From: an uncultured Clostridia bacterium
Lineage (GTDB): Bacteria; Bacillota; Clostridia; Christensenellales; Borkfalkiaceae
Direction of reading: 5' to 3'
Assembly (NCBI GenBank): GCA_947624445.1
Contig: CANQKF010000005.1
Coordinates: 1-64,000, forward strand
Length of the DNA stretch: 64,000 nucleotides
The notes below the pieces were generated by a model that searched no databases, was not told where the DNA came from, and saw nothing but the letters and a program-made list of their open reading frames with translations. Shown here one piece after another: positions 42,079-50,340 of the stretch (within the stretch, counting starts at the first letter, position 1; each line of letters opens with the position of its first letter). Made by a program: the position numbers and the translations under genes.

Positions 42079-43266
42079 ATGCAAAGCAGTTTGATCGCGC
42101 TCAATATCGGCGAAATCTTTTCCAAGCTCTGGAGCTCGATGGGCATCTCGCAGGGCGGCGACGTGTGGAAGAACTACATCATGCTCGTCATCGCCTGCGT
42201 GCTCTTCTTTCTTGCGATCTTCAAGAAGGCGGAGCCGATGCTCCTGCTTCCCATTGCCTTCGGAATGTTTCTCATCAATATCCCCGGGGCGGAAAAGATC
42301 CTGTGGGGGACTTATACCGACGAGGCGCATACCTACGACCTCGTGGTCAACCGCGGGCTCCTCTGGTATCTCTACTACGGCGTGGATAAGGTCATCTATC
42401 CGCCGCTCATCTTCCTCGGGATCGGCGCCATGACGGATTTCGGCCCGCTCATCGCCAACCCCAAGAGCATGCTCATCGGTGCGGGCGCCCAGCTCGGGAT
42501 CTTCATCGCGCTCTTCGGCGCGATCCTGATCGGGTTCGACGGCGCCTCCGCCGCGGCGATCGCCATCATCGGCGGGGCGGACGGCCCCACGGCGATCTAC
42601 GTCGCCAAGATGCTCGCGGAAAACCTCGTGCCGACGATCGCCATCGCGGCGTATTCCTATATGGCGCTCATCCCCTTCATCCAGAAGCCCGTCATGCGGC
42701 TTCTGACGACGAAGAAGGAGCGCTCCATCCGCATGAAGCCCCTGCGCAGGGTCTCGAAGGTCGAGAAGATCATGTTCCCGATCATCGTCACGCTCGTCGT
42801 CGGCCTGCTCTTGCCCGACGCCATTCCGCTGCTCGGCATGCTCATGCTCGGCAATCTGTTCCGCGAATCGGGGGTCGTCGAGCGGCTCTCCTCGCAGGCG
42901 CAGAACGGGCTCATCAACACGGTCACGATCCTGCTCGGGGTCGCCGTCGGGTGCAAGGCGAAGGGGGATGTGTTCCTCTCCGTCCAGACGCTCGGCATCA
43001 TGGCGATCGGCATCATCGCCTTCTACTGCGGCACGATCGGCGGCATTCTCACCGCGAAGCTCATGTGCAAGATCACGAAGGGGAAGATCAACCCGCTCAT
43101 CGGGTCCGCGGGCGTCTCGGCCGTGCCCATGGCGGCGCGCATCTCCGAGGACGTCGGGCGGGAGACCGATCCTTCCAACCATCTTCTCATGCACGCCATG
43201 GGACCCAATGTTGCGGGCGTCATCGGCTCGGCGCTCGCCGCGGGCATTCTGCTCGCGATCTTTTAA
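42079..43266 (+). CDS. oadB: Sodium-translocating decarboxylase beta subunit
   Basis: 395 residues, about nine membrane segments. Family landmarks are ILLWGTYTDE-like WGTYTDEAHTYD, LLWYLYYGVDKVIYPPLIFLGIGAMTDFGPLIANP, IIGGADGPTAIYVA and GSAGVSAVPMAARISEDVGR. These surround the aspartate and other residues that couple carboxybiotin decarboxylation to Na+ export. Start 13 bases after the biotin carrier stop. Confidence 0.95.
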   Translation: MQSSLIALNIGEIFSKLWSSMGISQGGDVWKNYIMLVIACVLFFLAIFKKAEPMLLLPIAFGMFLINIPGAEKILWGTYTDEAHTYDLVVNRGLLWYLYYGVDKVIYPPLIFLGIGAMTDFGPLIANPKSMLIGAGAQLGIFIALFGAILIGFDGASAAAIAIIGGADGPTAIYVAKMLAENLVPTIAIAAYSYMALIPFIQKPVMRLLTTKKERSIRMKPLRRVSKVEKIMFPIIVTLVVGLLLPDAIPLLGMLMLGNLFRESGVVERLSSQAQNGLINTVTILLGVAVGCKAKGDVFLSVQTLGIMAIGIIAFYCGTIGGILTAKLMCKITKGKINPLIGSAGVSAVPMAARISEDVGRETDPSNHLLMHAMGPNVAGVIGSALAAGILLAIF

Positions 43267-43284
43267 GCCGTACGGAGTTTTGAT

Positions 43285-44718
43285 ATGAAAAAAGTAATGA
43301 TCATGGACACGATCCTCCGCGACGCGCACCAATCGCAGGCGGCAACGCGGATGCGCACCGAGCAGATGATCCCCGCGCTCTCCGCGCTCGACGACATCGG
43401 CTATTTTTCCCTCGAGGGATGGGGCGGCGCGACCTTCGATACCTGCATGCGCTTTTTGAACGAGGATCCGTGGGAGCGGCTGCGCACCCTGCGCAAATAC
43501 CTCCAAAAGACGCCCATCCAGATGCTCCTGCGCGGGCAGAATCTTCTCGGCTACCGCAACTATGCGGACGATCTCGTCGAGAAGCTCGTCGAAAAGTGCT
43601 TCGAAAACGGCATCGGCGTCATCCGCGTGTTCGACGCCTTGAACGATCCCCGCAACATCGAAGCCTCGATGAAGGCGATCAAAAAATACGGCGGGCAGCT
43701 CCGCGCAAAGGATCCGCGCCGCGGGATCTGCGAGGCGGCGATCTCGTATACGACGGGCCCCGCCTACGATCTCGAATACTTCGTCAACCTCGCAAAGACG
43801 TATGAATCCATGGGCGCGGACAACATCTGCGTCAAGGACATGGCGAACCTTTTGTTGCCCTTCGACGCCTATCAGCTCGTCACGGCGCTCAAAGCCGCGC
43901 TCCGCCCCGAGACGAAACTGCATCTGCACACCCACAACACGACGGGCACGGGCGACATGGTCAACCTCATGGCGATCCTGGCGGGGGTGGATATCGTCGA
44001 TACGGCGCTCTCGCCGCTCGGGAACGGAACTTCGCAGCCCGCGACCGAGGCGCTCGTCGCCACTCTCCGCGGGACGGAGTACGATACGGGCATCTCGCTC
44101 GAAAAACTCATTCCCATCGCCGCGCACTTCAAAAAGGTCGCGGCGGAGCTCGAAAAGGAGGGCTCGCTCAATCCGAAAGTGCGGCAGGTCGACGTCAACA
44201 CCCTCATCTATCAGGTGCCGGGCGGCATGCTCTCCAACCTCATGAACCAGCTCAAAAAGGCGGGCAAAGAGGATAAACTTCCCGAAGTGCTCGCCGAAGT
44301 GCCCAATGTGCGCAGGGATTGCGGCTATCCGCCGCTCGTCACCCCGAGTTCGCAGATCGTCGGCACGCAGGCCGTGATGAACGTCGTCATGGGCGAGCGC
44401 TACAAGATGGTCACCAAGGAGACGCGCGACCTCTTTGCGGGCAAGTACGGCAAAGTGCCGATGCCCGTGAACGAGGAGATCGCCGCCAAGATCCTGAAGG
44501 GCGAGAAGCGCATCACCTACCGTCCCGCAGACGACCTCGAGCCCGAGTACGAAAAGCTCAAGGCGGAGCTCGTCGCAAAGGGATTCTACACGCAGGAGGA
44601 GGACGTGCTTTCCTACGCCTCCTTCCCCGAAGTCGCCGAGAACTTCTTCAAGTGGAGAAAGGCGAAGAACGAAGGGGTCGATTCCGACCTCGCCAAGAGC
44701 GGCGTCTATCCCGTGTGA
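43285..44718 (+). CDS. oadA: Oxaloacetate decarboxylase/pyruvate carboxylase-type carboxyltransferase (alpha)
   Basis: 477 residues. MDTILRDAHQSQAATRM opens the HMGL-like TIM barrel with its metal aspartate, LLRGQNLLGYRNYADD, LHLHTHNTTGTGDMV (metal histidines) and the conserved PGGMLSNLMNQLKK segment. A PYC_OADA C-terminal domain is present. The C-terminal biotin domain found in many OadA proteins is absent; biotin is on the separate carrier. Transfers CO2 between oxaloacetate (or pyruvate) and biotin. Confidence 0.94.
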   Translation: MKKVMIMDTILRDAHQSQAATRMRTEQMIPALSALDDIGYFSLEGWGGATFDTCMRFLNEDPWERLRTLRKYLQKTPIQMLLRGQNLLGYRNYADDLVEKLVEKCFENGIGVIRVFDALNDPRNIEASMKAIKKYGGQLRAKDPRRGICEAAISYTTGPAYDLEYFVNLAKTYESMGADNICVKDMANLLLPFDAYQLVTALKAALRPETKLHLHTHNTTGTGDMVNLMAILAGVDIVDTALSPLGNGTSQPATEALVATLRGTEYDTGISLEKLIPIAAHFKKVAAELEKEGSLNPKVRQVDVNTLIYQVPGGMLSNLMNQLKKAGKEDKLPEVLAEVPNVRRDCGYPPLVTPSSQIVGTQAVMNVVMGERYKMVTKETRDLFAGKYGKVPMPVNEEIAAKILKGEKRITYRPADDLEPEYEKLKAELVAKGFYTQEEDVLSYASFPEVAENFFKWRKAKNEGVDSDLAKSGVYPV

Positions 44719-44816
44719 GCGATGGGGACCCGCACCGAACATTTCATGGCATTTTCGAGCGAGGGACGTCTGTTCCTCGCTTCCGCATTGCAAAAAACCG
44801 CGGGGAGGCGATACGC

Positions 44817-46046
44817 ATGCGAGTGATCGTCATCGGCGGGGGCGCGAGCGGGCTCATGGCGGCATATGCCGCGGCGGCAGGGGGCGGCGACGTCCTCCTT
44901 CTCGAGAAGAACGAAAAGCTCGGCAAGAAGATCTACATCACGGGCAAAGGGCGGTGCAATCTCACGAACGACTGCCCGCCCGAAACCTTTTTGCAGAACG
45001 TCGTGCACGGGGAGAAGTTCCTGCGCGGCGCGATCTACGCCTTTCCGCCCGCGCGCACCATGGAGTTCTTCGAAGCGCAGGGACTGCCGCTCAAAGTGGA
45101 GCGCGGAAACAGGGTGTTTCCCGTTTCGGACAAGGCGAGCGACGTCACCAAAGCGCTCGAGCGCGCCTGTTTGCAGGCGGGCGTCCGGATCCGCCTCAAC
45201 ACGGAAGCGAAGGGGATCGCACGGCGCGGAGAAGCAGTCTGCGGCGTCGTCACGGCGCAGGGAGAACTTCCCGCGGACGCAGTGATCGTGGCCACGGGCG
45301 GTCTCTCCTATCCCTCGACGGGTTCGACGGGAGACGGCTACAAATTTGCCCTGAACGCGGGGCATGCGGTCACGCCGCGCACGCCTTCCCTCGTCGGCAT
45401 CGAGGCGGAGGGCGTCTCGTCGGCGCAGGGGATCGCCGTAAAAAATTGCACGCTGACGGCAAAACGCAGGGAAAAGACGATCTTTTCCGCGCAGGGCGAA
45501 CTGCTCTTTACCCATTACGGCGTCTCGGGGCCGCTTGTTTTGACGCTCTCGGCGCTCGTCACGCGGGATGTCCTCCCGCAGATCGGCTGTACGCTGGACT
45601 TCAAGCCCGCGCTCGATGAAAAGAAACTCGACGAGCGGCTCCTGCGGGATTTTTCGGAGCGCGCCAACGAACAGATGAAGAATGTCATGCGCGGGTTGCT
45701 TCCCGCAGAGCTTGGGCTGCTCGTCCTCCGCGCGGCGCAGATCCGCGCCGAGAAACAGGCCAATGCGGTGACGCGGGAGGAGCGCATACGGCTTCGCAAC
45801 GCGCTGAAAGCCTTTCCGCTCTCCCTCAAAAAACTCCGCGGCTACGATGAGGCGGTGGTCACTTCGGGCGGGGTGGAACTTTCGGAGATCGATCCGAAAA
45901 CGATGCAGTCCAAAAAGGTAAAGGGACTGTTCTTCTGCGGCGAGACGCTCGATTGCGACGCCTACACGGGGGGATTCAACTTGCAGATCGCCTTTGCAAC
46001 GGGCTATTCTGCTGGGATGGGGGCGCTAAAATGCACTTTAAGATAG
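44817..46046 (+). CDS. BaiN/RdsA (HI0933)-family FAD protein
   Basis: 409 residues. FAD loop VIVIGGGASGLMAAYAAA, KKIYITGKGRCNLTND, the VIVATGGLSYPSTGSTGDGY block and C-terminal VTSGGVELSEID ... GETLDCDAYTGGFNLQIAFATGY are diagnostic. These flavoproteins reduce double bonds in bile-acid intermediates or flavins in some gut bacteria; here the substrate is unknown. GGGGAGG precedes the ATG. A longer frame reaching into oadA is rejected. Its stop codon overlaps palindrome copy 4. Confidence 0.92.
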   Translation: MRVIVIGGGASGLMAAYAAAAGGGDVLLLEKNEKLGKKIYITGKGRCNLTNDCPPETFLQNVVHGEKFLRGAIYAFPPARTMEFFEAQGLPLKVERGNRVFPVSDKASDVTKALERACLQAGVRIRLNTEAKGIARRGEAVCGVVTAQGELPADAVIVATGGLSYPSTGSTGDGYKFALNAGHAVTPRTPSLVGIEAEGVSSAQGIAVKNCTLTAKRREKTIFSAQGELLFTHYGVSGPLVLTLSALVTRDVLPQIGCTLDFKPALDEKKLDERLLRDFSERANEQMKNVMRGLLPAELGLLVLRAAQIRAEKQANAVTREERIRLRNALKAFPLSLKKLRGYDEAVVTSGGVELSEIDPKTMQSKKVKGLFFCGETLDCDAYTGGFNLQIAFATGYSAGMGALKCTLR

Positions 46047-46066
46047 TACTATGTTACGCATAATAC
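46046..46066. repeat. Dispersed palindrome, copy 4
   Basis: GTACTATG (46046-46053), loop TTACG, CATAATAC... (46059-46066), starting on the last base of the flavoprotein stop codon and followed by TCTC as in copy 2. Confidence 0.8.
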
Positions 46067-46116
46067 TCTCCAAAGGCGCGAAAAATTTTTTCGGGAACCC
46101 TGTTTTGCGATTTTCC

Positions 46117-46145
46117 TTGACAGGCGGGCGCGGTTCCTGTATAAT
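46117..46145 (+). promoter_or_regulatory. Promoter of the chorismate mutase-cmk operon
   Basis: TTGACA (46117-46122), 17-base spacer, TATAAT (46140-46145); leader of about 40 bases. Confidence 0.85.
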
Positions 46146-46193
46146 ATTACACGATTGTGATTTCGATTACGGAACTGCAGGGAGAAAACTCGT

Positions 46194-47198
46194 ATGGTAG
46201 TCATCCGCGGCGCAACGACGCTCGAACATGATGAAAAGGAGGAGATCCGGCGCGCGGTCGCAGAGCTTTTGGAGCAGATCGCCAACCGCAATTCGCTCAA
46301 AAAGGATGAGATCGTGAGCATCGTCTTTTCCTCGACCTCGGATATCCATTCCTATTATCCCGCGAAGGCGGCGCGCGAGGCGGGATACGGCAGCTGTTCG
46401 CTCTTCTCGGCGCAGGAGCCCGAGATCGACGGCGGGCTCGCGCTCTGCATCCGCGTGATGCTCTTCGTCGAGAAGGATATGACGCCCCATCACGTCTATC
46501 TGCGGGGGGCGAAGGTGCTCCGCAGGGACCTCGCCGTGTTCAACGTCGCGATCGACGGCCCCGCCGGCTCGGGAAAATCCACGGTCGCGAAGCGGATCGC
46601 GCACGATTATCATATTTTATATCTCGATACGGGCGCCATGTACCGCGCCTGCGCCATGAAGGCGCTCGAGGCGGGGGCCGACCTCGATAACGAGACCGAG
46701 CTCATGGATATTTTCCGCGATATGCAGCTCGACGTCGTCTATGAGGGCGACGTGCAGAGGACAATCCTCGACGGGCGGGACGTCTCCGAGGAGATCCGCC
46801 GTCCCGAGATCTCGACGGCGGCCTCGATGGTCTCCAAGCATCCGAGCGTCAGGATGCACATGGTGGAAAAGCAGCGGGAGATCGCGGGGAAGAATTCCTG
46901 CGTGCTCGACGGGCGGGACATCGGCACCGTCGTGCTGCCCGACGCCGACTTCAAATTTTTCCTCACGGCGACGCCCGAGGTCCGCGCCAAGCGGCGGTAC
47001 GACGAGCTCGTCGCCAAGGGGCACCAGGTGGATTTCGAGGAACTCAAGCGGGAGATCGTCCGCCGCGACGACCGCGATTCCACGCGCGCGCTCGCCCCGC
47101 TCAAACAGGCGGAGGACGCGATCGCGGTCGATACCACGGGCATGACGATCGAGGAGGTCGTCGCCTTCGTGAAACGCAAAATGCAGGAGAAGATCTGA
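46194..47198 (+). CDS. Fusion of AroH-type chorismate mutase and cytidylate kinase
   Basis: 334 residues in one frame. Residues 1 to about 115 match the Bacillus AroH class: VIRGATTLEHDEKEEI, FSSTSDIHSYYPAKAAREAG, GGLALCIRVML and HHVYLRGAKVLRRDL. The AroH active-site equivalents Arg5, Arg61, Glu75, Arg87 and Tyr102 are all present. Residues about 117-334 are CMP kinase: P-loop IDGPAGSGKSTVAKRIA, LYLDTGAMYRA, LDGRDIGTVVLPDADFKFFL. The two halves would make prephenate (Phe/Tyr) and CDP/dCDP. GGGAGA precedes the ATG. Overlaps plsC by one base. Confidence 0.9.
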   Translation: MVVIRGATTLEHDEKEEIRRAVAELLEQIANRNSLKKDEIVSIVFSSTSDIHSYYPAKAAREAGYGSCSLFSAQEPEIDGGLALCIRVMLFVEKDMTPHHVYLRGAKVLRRDLAVFNVAIDGPAGSGKSTVAKRIAHDYHILYLDTGAMYRACAMKALEAGADLDNETELMDIFRDMQLDVVYEGDVQRTILDGRDVSEEIRRPEISTAASMVSKHPSVRMHMVEKQREIAGKNSCVLDGRDIGTVVLPDADFKFFLTATPEVRAKRRYDELVAKGHQVDFEELKREIVRRDDRDSTRALAPLKQAEDAIAVDTTGMTIEEVVAFVKRKMQEKI

Positions 47199-47992
47199 TG
47201 GCGGAAACCGTCAGGGCGCCCGAAGCGCCCAAAAAACTGACGCGCAAGGAGAAGAAGGCGCTCCGCAAGCAAAAGATCCACCAGAAGCGCGCCGAGCGGG
47301 TGAAAAAGGTCCGTTTGTTCCCCGCAAACAAGAAGGGCTATCATGTGATGCACTTCATGAATCTCTTGCGCGTACTTTTTTATCCCGTGCATTTTCTCGT
47401 CTATCCGTTCAAACTGCACGGGCACAAGAAGGTGGGGAAGGGCGCCTACATCTACATGGGCAACCATTATTGCATCTGGGACATCTTCTATCCCGCGCAC
47501 ACGACGTGGGAGGGCGTGCACTACCTCGCGAAGCAATCGGTGCTCGAAGCGCCCGTGCTGAATTGGTGGGCGGTGGAGATCGGCGCGATCGGCGCCATGC
47601 GCGACGGCTCGGACGTGCGGACGGTGATGGAGTCCATCAAGGTGCTCCGCAACGGCGAGAAGCTCTCGATGTTCCCCGAGGGGACGCGCAACAAGAGCGG
47701 GGGCGACGAATTCCTGCCCTTCCACGGCGGGGCGGCGCTGCTCGCGATCAAGACCAAGACGCCCATCATTCCCTTCGTCATCTGCAACCGTCCGCGCGTG
47801 TGGCACGTCACGCACGTCGTGTTCGGCGAGCCCATGGAACTCTCCGAATACTACGACCGCAAGCTCACGCCCGAGGACTATGCCGCGGCGGATGAAAAGC
47901 TCCGCGACCGTCTCTACGCGCTCCGCGCCGAATTCCGCGCGTCGCGGGAGAAGAAAAAGAAAACGAAAACGAAAGCGAAGAAGCGCCCGTGA
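47198..47992 (+). CDS. plsC: 1-acyl-sn-glycerol-3-phosphate acyltransferase
   Basis: 264 residues. An N-terminal Lys/Arg-rich stretch of about 45 residues is followed by a membrane-interacting segment (FMNLLRVLFYPVHFLVYPF). The acyltransferase HX4D motif follows in GNHYCIWD and the glycerol-phosphate motif in FPEGTRNKSGGDEF. Makes phosphatidic acid from lysophosphatidic acid. The end is again Lys-rich (KKKKTKTKAKKRP). It sits between cmk and ispH-rpsA, a gene order common in Clostridia. Confidence 0.93.
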   Translation: MAETVRAPEAPKKLTRKEKKALRKQKIHQKRAERVKKVRLFPANKKGYHVMHFMNLLRVLFYPVHFLVYPFKLHGHKKVGKGAYIYMGNHYCIWDIFYPAHTTWEGVHYLAKQSVLEAPVLNWWAVEIGAIGAMRDGSDVRTVMESIKVLRNGEKLSMFPEGTRNKSGGDEFLPFHGGAALLAIKTKTPIIPFVICNRPRVWHVTHVVFGEPMELSEYYDRKLTPEDYAAADEKLRDRLYALRAEFRASREKKKKTKTKAKKRP

Positions 47993-50217
47993 AGGTCTAC
48001 GTCGCGAAAAACGGCGGCTTCTGCGCGGGCGTGCGCAGGGCGGTCGAGACGGCGTTTTCCGTCCCCGCCGAAAATACCTATGTGCTCGGCGAGCTCATCC
48101 ACAACGAAGAGGTCGTGGAAGCGGTCGCCGCACGCGGGATCCGCACGGTTGCTTCCGCCGCGGAAGTTCCCCGCGGCGGGCGGCTCATCATCCGTTCGCA
48201 CGGCGCGCCGCAGAGGGAATTCGCGATCGCGGCGGAGCGCGGCGTCGAGGTCGTCGACTGCACCTGCCCGTTCGTCGCGCGCACGCAGCGCATCGTCGCC
48301 GCGGCGGGAGCGCAGGGCAAGACGGTCGCGATCGCGGGAGACCGCGCGCATCCCGAGGTCGCCGGGCTAATCGGTTGGTGCGCGGGGGAGGCGTACGTCT
48401 TTGCCTCGGCGGAGGAAGATTTCGGCGCTCTGCGCGGAAAAGAGGTCGTTTTGGTCGCCCAAACGACCTTTCCGGAGAAAAGATTTTCGGAAATTGCGGA
48501 AAATCTTCAAAAAGTATGCCCCAAAACAGTTGAGATTTTTCCGACAATTTGTTATACTACTGTGTGGAGACAGAAGGAGGCGGCGTTTCTTGCCCGCGCG
48601 TGCGAGGCGGTCGTCGTGATCGGAGGTCTCAAGAGCGGCAACACGAGGCGGCTCGGCGAAATCGCAGAGGCGGAGGGCGCAAAGGTCATTCGCGTCGCGA
48701 AGTCCTCGGATTTCGACTATGAAAACGTGAAATTTTTTAATCGAATCGGCGTCATTGCGGGAGCGAGCACTCCCGATCGGCTGATTCAGGAGGTTCTTTT
48801 CAAAATGGTGGAAAACAACGCGGAAGTACAAGAGACCGAAGTTGCGGGGAGCGCCGCTGAAGCGCCCGAGACCGAGGTCAAGGCAGAGGAAATCGTTCCC
48901 GAGACGGCTGCGGCGCCCGAAGAAGCGCCCGCAAAGCCCGAAGCGCCCGAAGCGCCCAAGTCTGCAATGACGCAGATCCTCGACGATATCGACAAAGAAG
49001 AGCGGTATCGCAAGGGGCAGATCATCAAGGTGCGCGTTGCGCTCGCGACGGACGACGGCATCTTCGTTTCCGGCTCCGGAAAGCTCGAGAACAAGATCCC
49101 CGCACAGGAACTTGATTGCGAGGTGTACAACCGCGAAGTATACGAAGAGAAGGCAAAGGCAGGCGAGGAGATCGAGGTCATGGTCATCGACGTCAAACCT
49201 CCGCAGCTCTCCGAGAAGCGCGTGAAAAAGCTCCGCGAGGAAGAGGCGATGCTTGCCGATATCGAGGGCGGGAAGGAATTCTCCGTCGTCTGCACAGGGA
49301 CGAACAAGGGCGGGCTCACCGCAGAGCTCGGCACCTATCCCGTGTTTGTGCCCCGCCGCGAGATCCGCATCGGCTATGTGAGCGATCTCGAGAAGTATGT
49401 CGGAAAGACGCTTCGCCTCAAACTCATCGAGATCCGCAAGGAGCGCAGAAAGGAGATCATCGCCTCCCAGCGCACCGTTCTCGAGGCCGAGAAAGCGGCC
49501 AAAGAGGCGGCGAGAGCCGAAAAGGAAGCCAATTTCTTTGAGAATATCAACGTCGGCGACGTTGTGGAAGGCAAAGTGGAGCGCGCGACGAGCTTCGGCG
49601 CGTTCGTCTCCGTGGGCGGGTTCGATTGCCTGGCGCACATCTCCGATCTCGCATGGTCGGGCGTGAAGGAAGTGACCGAGGTCCTCGAGATCGGCAAGCG
49701 CTACCAGTTCAAGGTGCTGAAGGTCGACCGCGAAGCCAAGAAGGTCTCCATCGGCTACAAACAGCTTCAGCCCCAGCCTTGGGAACTCGCCGCCGAGAAG
49801 TACGCAGTCGGCGACGTCGTGCACGGCAAGGTCGTCCGCATCGTTCCGTTCGGCGCGTTCGTCGAACTCGAGCGGGGGATCGACGGGCTCGTGCATGTCT
49901 CCCAGATCACGCACGAGTGGCTCGAGAATCCCACGAAGGCGCTCTCGATCGGGCAGGAAGTCGACGCGCAGATCCTTGCGTTCGATCCCACGGCGAAGAA
50001 GATCACGCTCTCCATCAAGGCGCTCCAGCCCCGCGAGGCCTATGAGCCCCGTCCCGAGCAGGAGGAACCCGCGGCCAACCGCCGCGAGCGCGGGAAGAAG
50101 TCCCGCCGCACGGCGCAGTCCTATGCGGATGAGGATGAGTATAGAGAGTGGAAAGAGGGCGGCGATTTCGGCGCTTCCATCTCCGAGCTTCTCGGCTCCG
50201 ACGAGGACAAAAAATAA
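47989..50217 (+). CDS. Fusion of IspH (HMB-PP reductase) and ribosomal protein S1
   Basis: 742 residues. Residues 1 to about 280 are IspH: the three cluster cysteines lie in GGFCAGVRRA, VDCTCPF and PTICYTT, with the HGAP and GLKSGNTRRL segments. It makes IPP and DMAPP at the end of the MEP pathway. A low-complexity Glu/Ala/Pro linker (about 285-325) follows. Four S1 repeats come after it, the last two best conserved (GKVERATSFGAFVSVGGFDCLAHIS and GKVVRIVPFGAFVELERGIDGL). This fusion is known in Clostridia. The start overlaps plsC by 4 bases. Confidence 0.95.
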   Translation: MKVYVAKNGGFCAGVRRAVETAFSVPAENTYVLGELIHNEEVVEAVAARGIRTVASAAEVPRGGRLIIRSHGAPQREFAIAAERGVEVVDCTCPFVARTQRIVAAAGAQGKTVAIAGDRAHPEVAGLIGWCAGEAYVFASAEEDFGALRGKEVVLVAQTTFPEKRFSEIAENLQKVCPKTVEIFPTICYTTVWRQKEAAFLARACEAVVVIGGLKSGNTRRLGEIAEAEGAKVIRVAKSSDFDYENVKFFNRIGVIAGASTPDRLIQEVLFKMVENNAEVQETEVAGSAAEAPETEVKAEEIVPETAAAPEEAPAKPEAPEAPKSAMTQILDDIDKEERYRKGQIIKVRVALATDDGIFVSGSGKLENKIPAQELDCEVYNREVYEEKAKAGEEIEVMVIDVKPPQLSEKRVKKLREEEAMLADIEGGKEFSVVCTGTNKGGLTAELGTYPVFVPRREIRIGYVSDLEKYVGKTLRLKLIEIRKERRKEIIASQRTVLEAEKAAKEAARAEKEANFFENINVGDVVEGKVERATSFGAFVSVGGFDCLAHISDLAWSGVKEVTEVLEIGKRYQFKVLKVDREAKKVSIGYKQLQPQPWELAAEKYAVGDVVHGKVVRIVPFGAFVELERGIDGLVHVSQITHEWLENPTKALSIGQEVDAQILAFDPTAKKITLSIKALQPREAYEPRPEQEEPAANRRERGKKSRRTAQSYADEDEYREWKEGGDFGASISELLGSDEDKK

Positions 50218-50224
50218 GTCAATG

Positions 50225-50260
50225 TAAAAAATGACGGGCAGATCGCCCGTCATTTTTTTG
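50225..50260 (+). terminator. Intrinsic terminator after ispH-rpsA
   Basis: ATGACGGGC (50231-50239) with GCCCGTCAT (50245-50253), flanked by A5 and followed by T-run. Confidence 0.9.
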
Positions 50261-50340
50261 CCGCAAAAAATTTTTGTGCCGCCGTTTGCGGGCGGGGAAA
50301 GCAGGGTATATATAGGAAAAGCAAACATTCGAGGTACAAC

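Noticed and set aside
42001..44793. 930-codon minus-strand frame opposite oadB/oadA
   Set aside because: The plus strand encodes complete OadB and OadA; the minus frame is rich in Arg/His/Asp, as expected for antisense of GC-rich codons.
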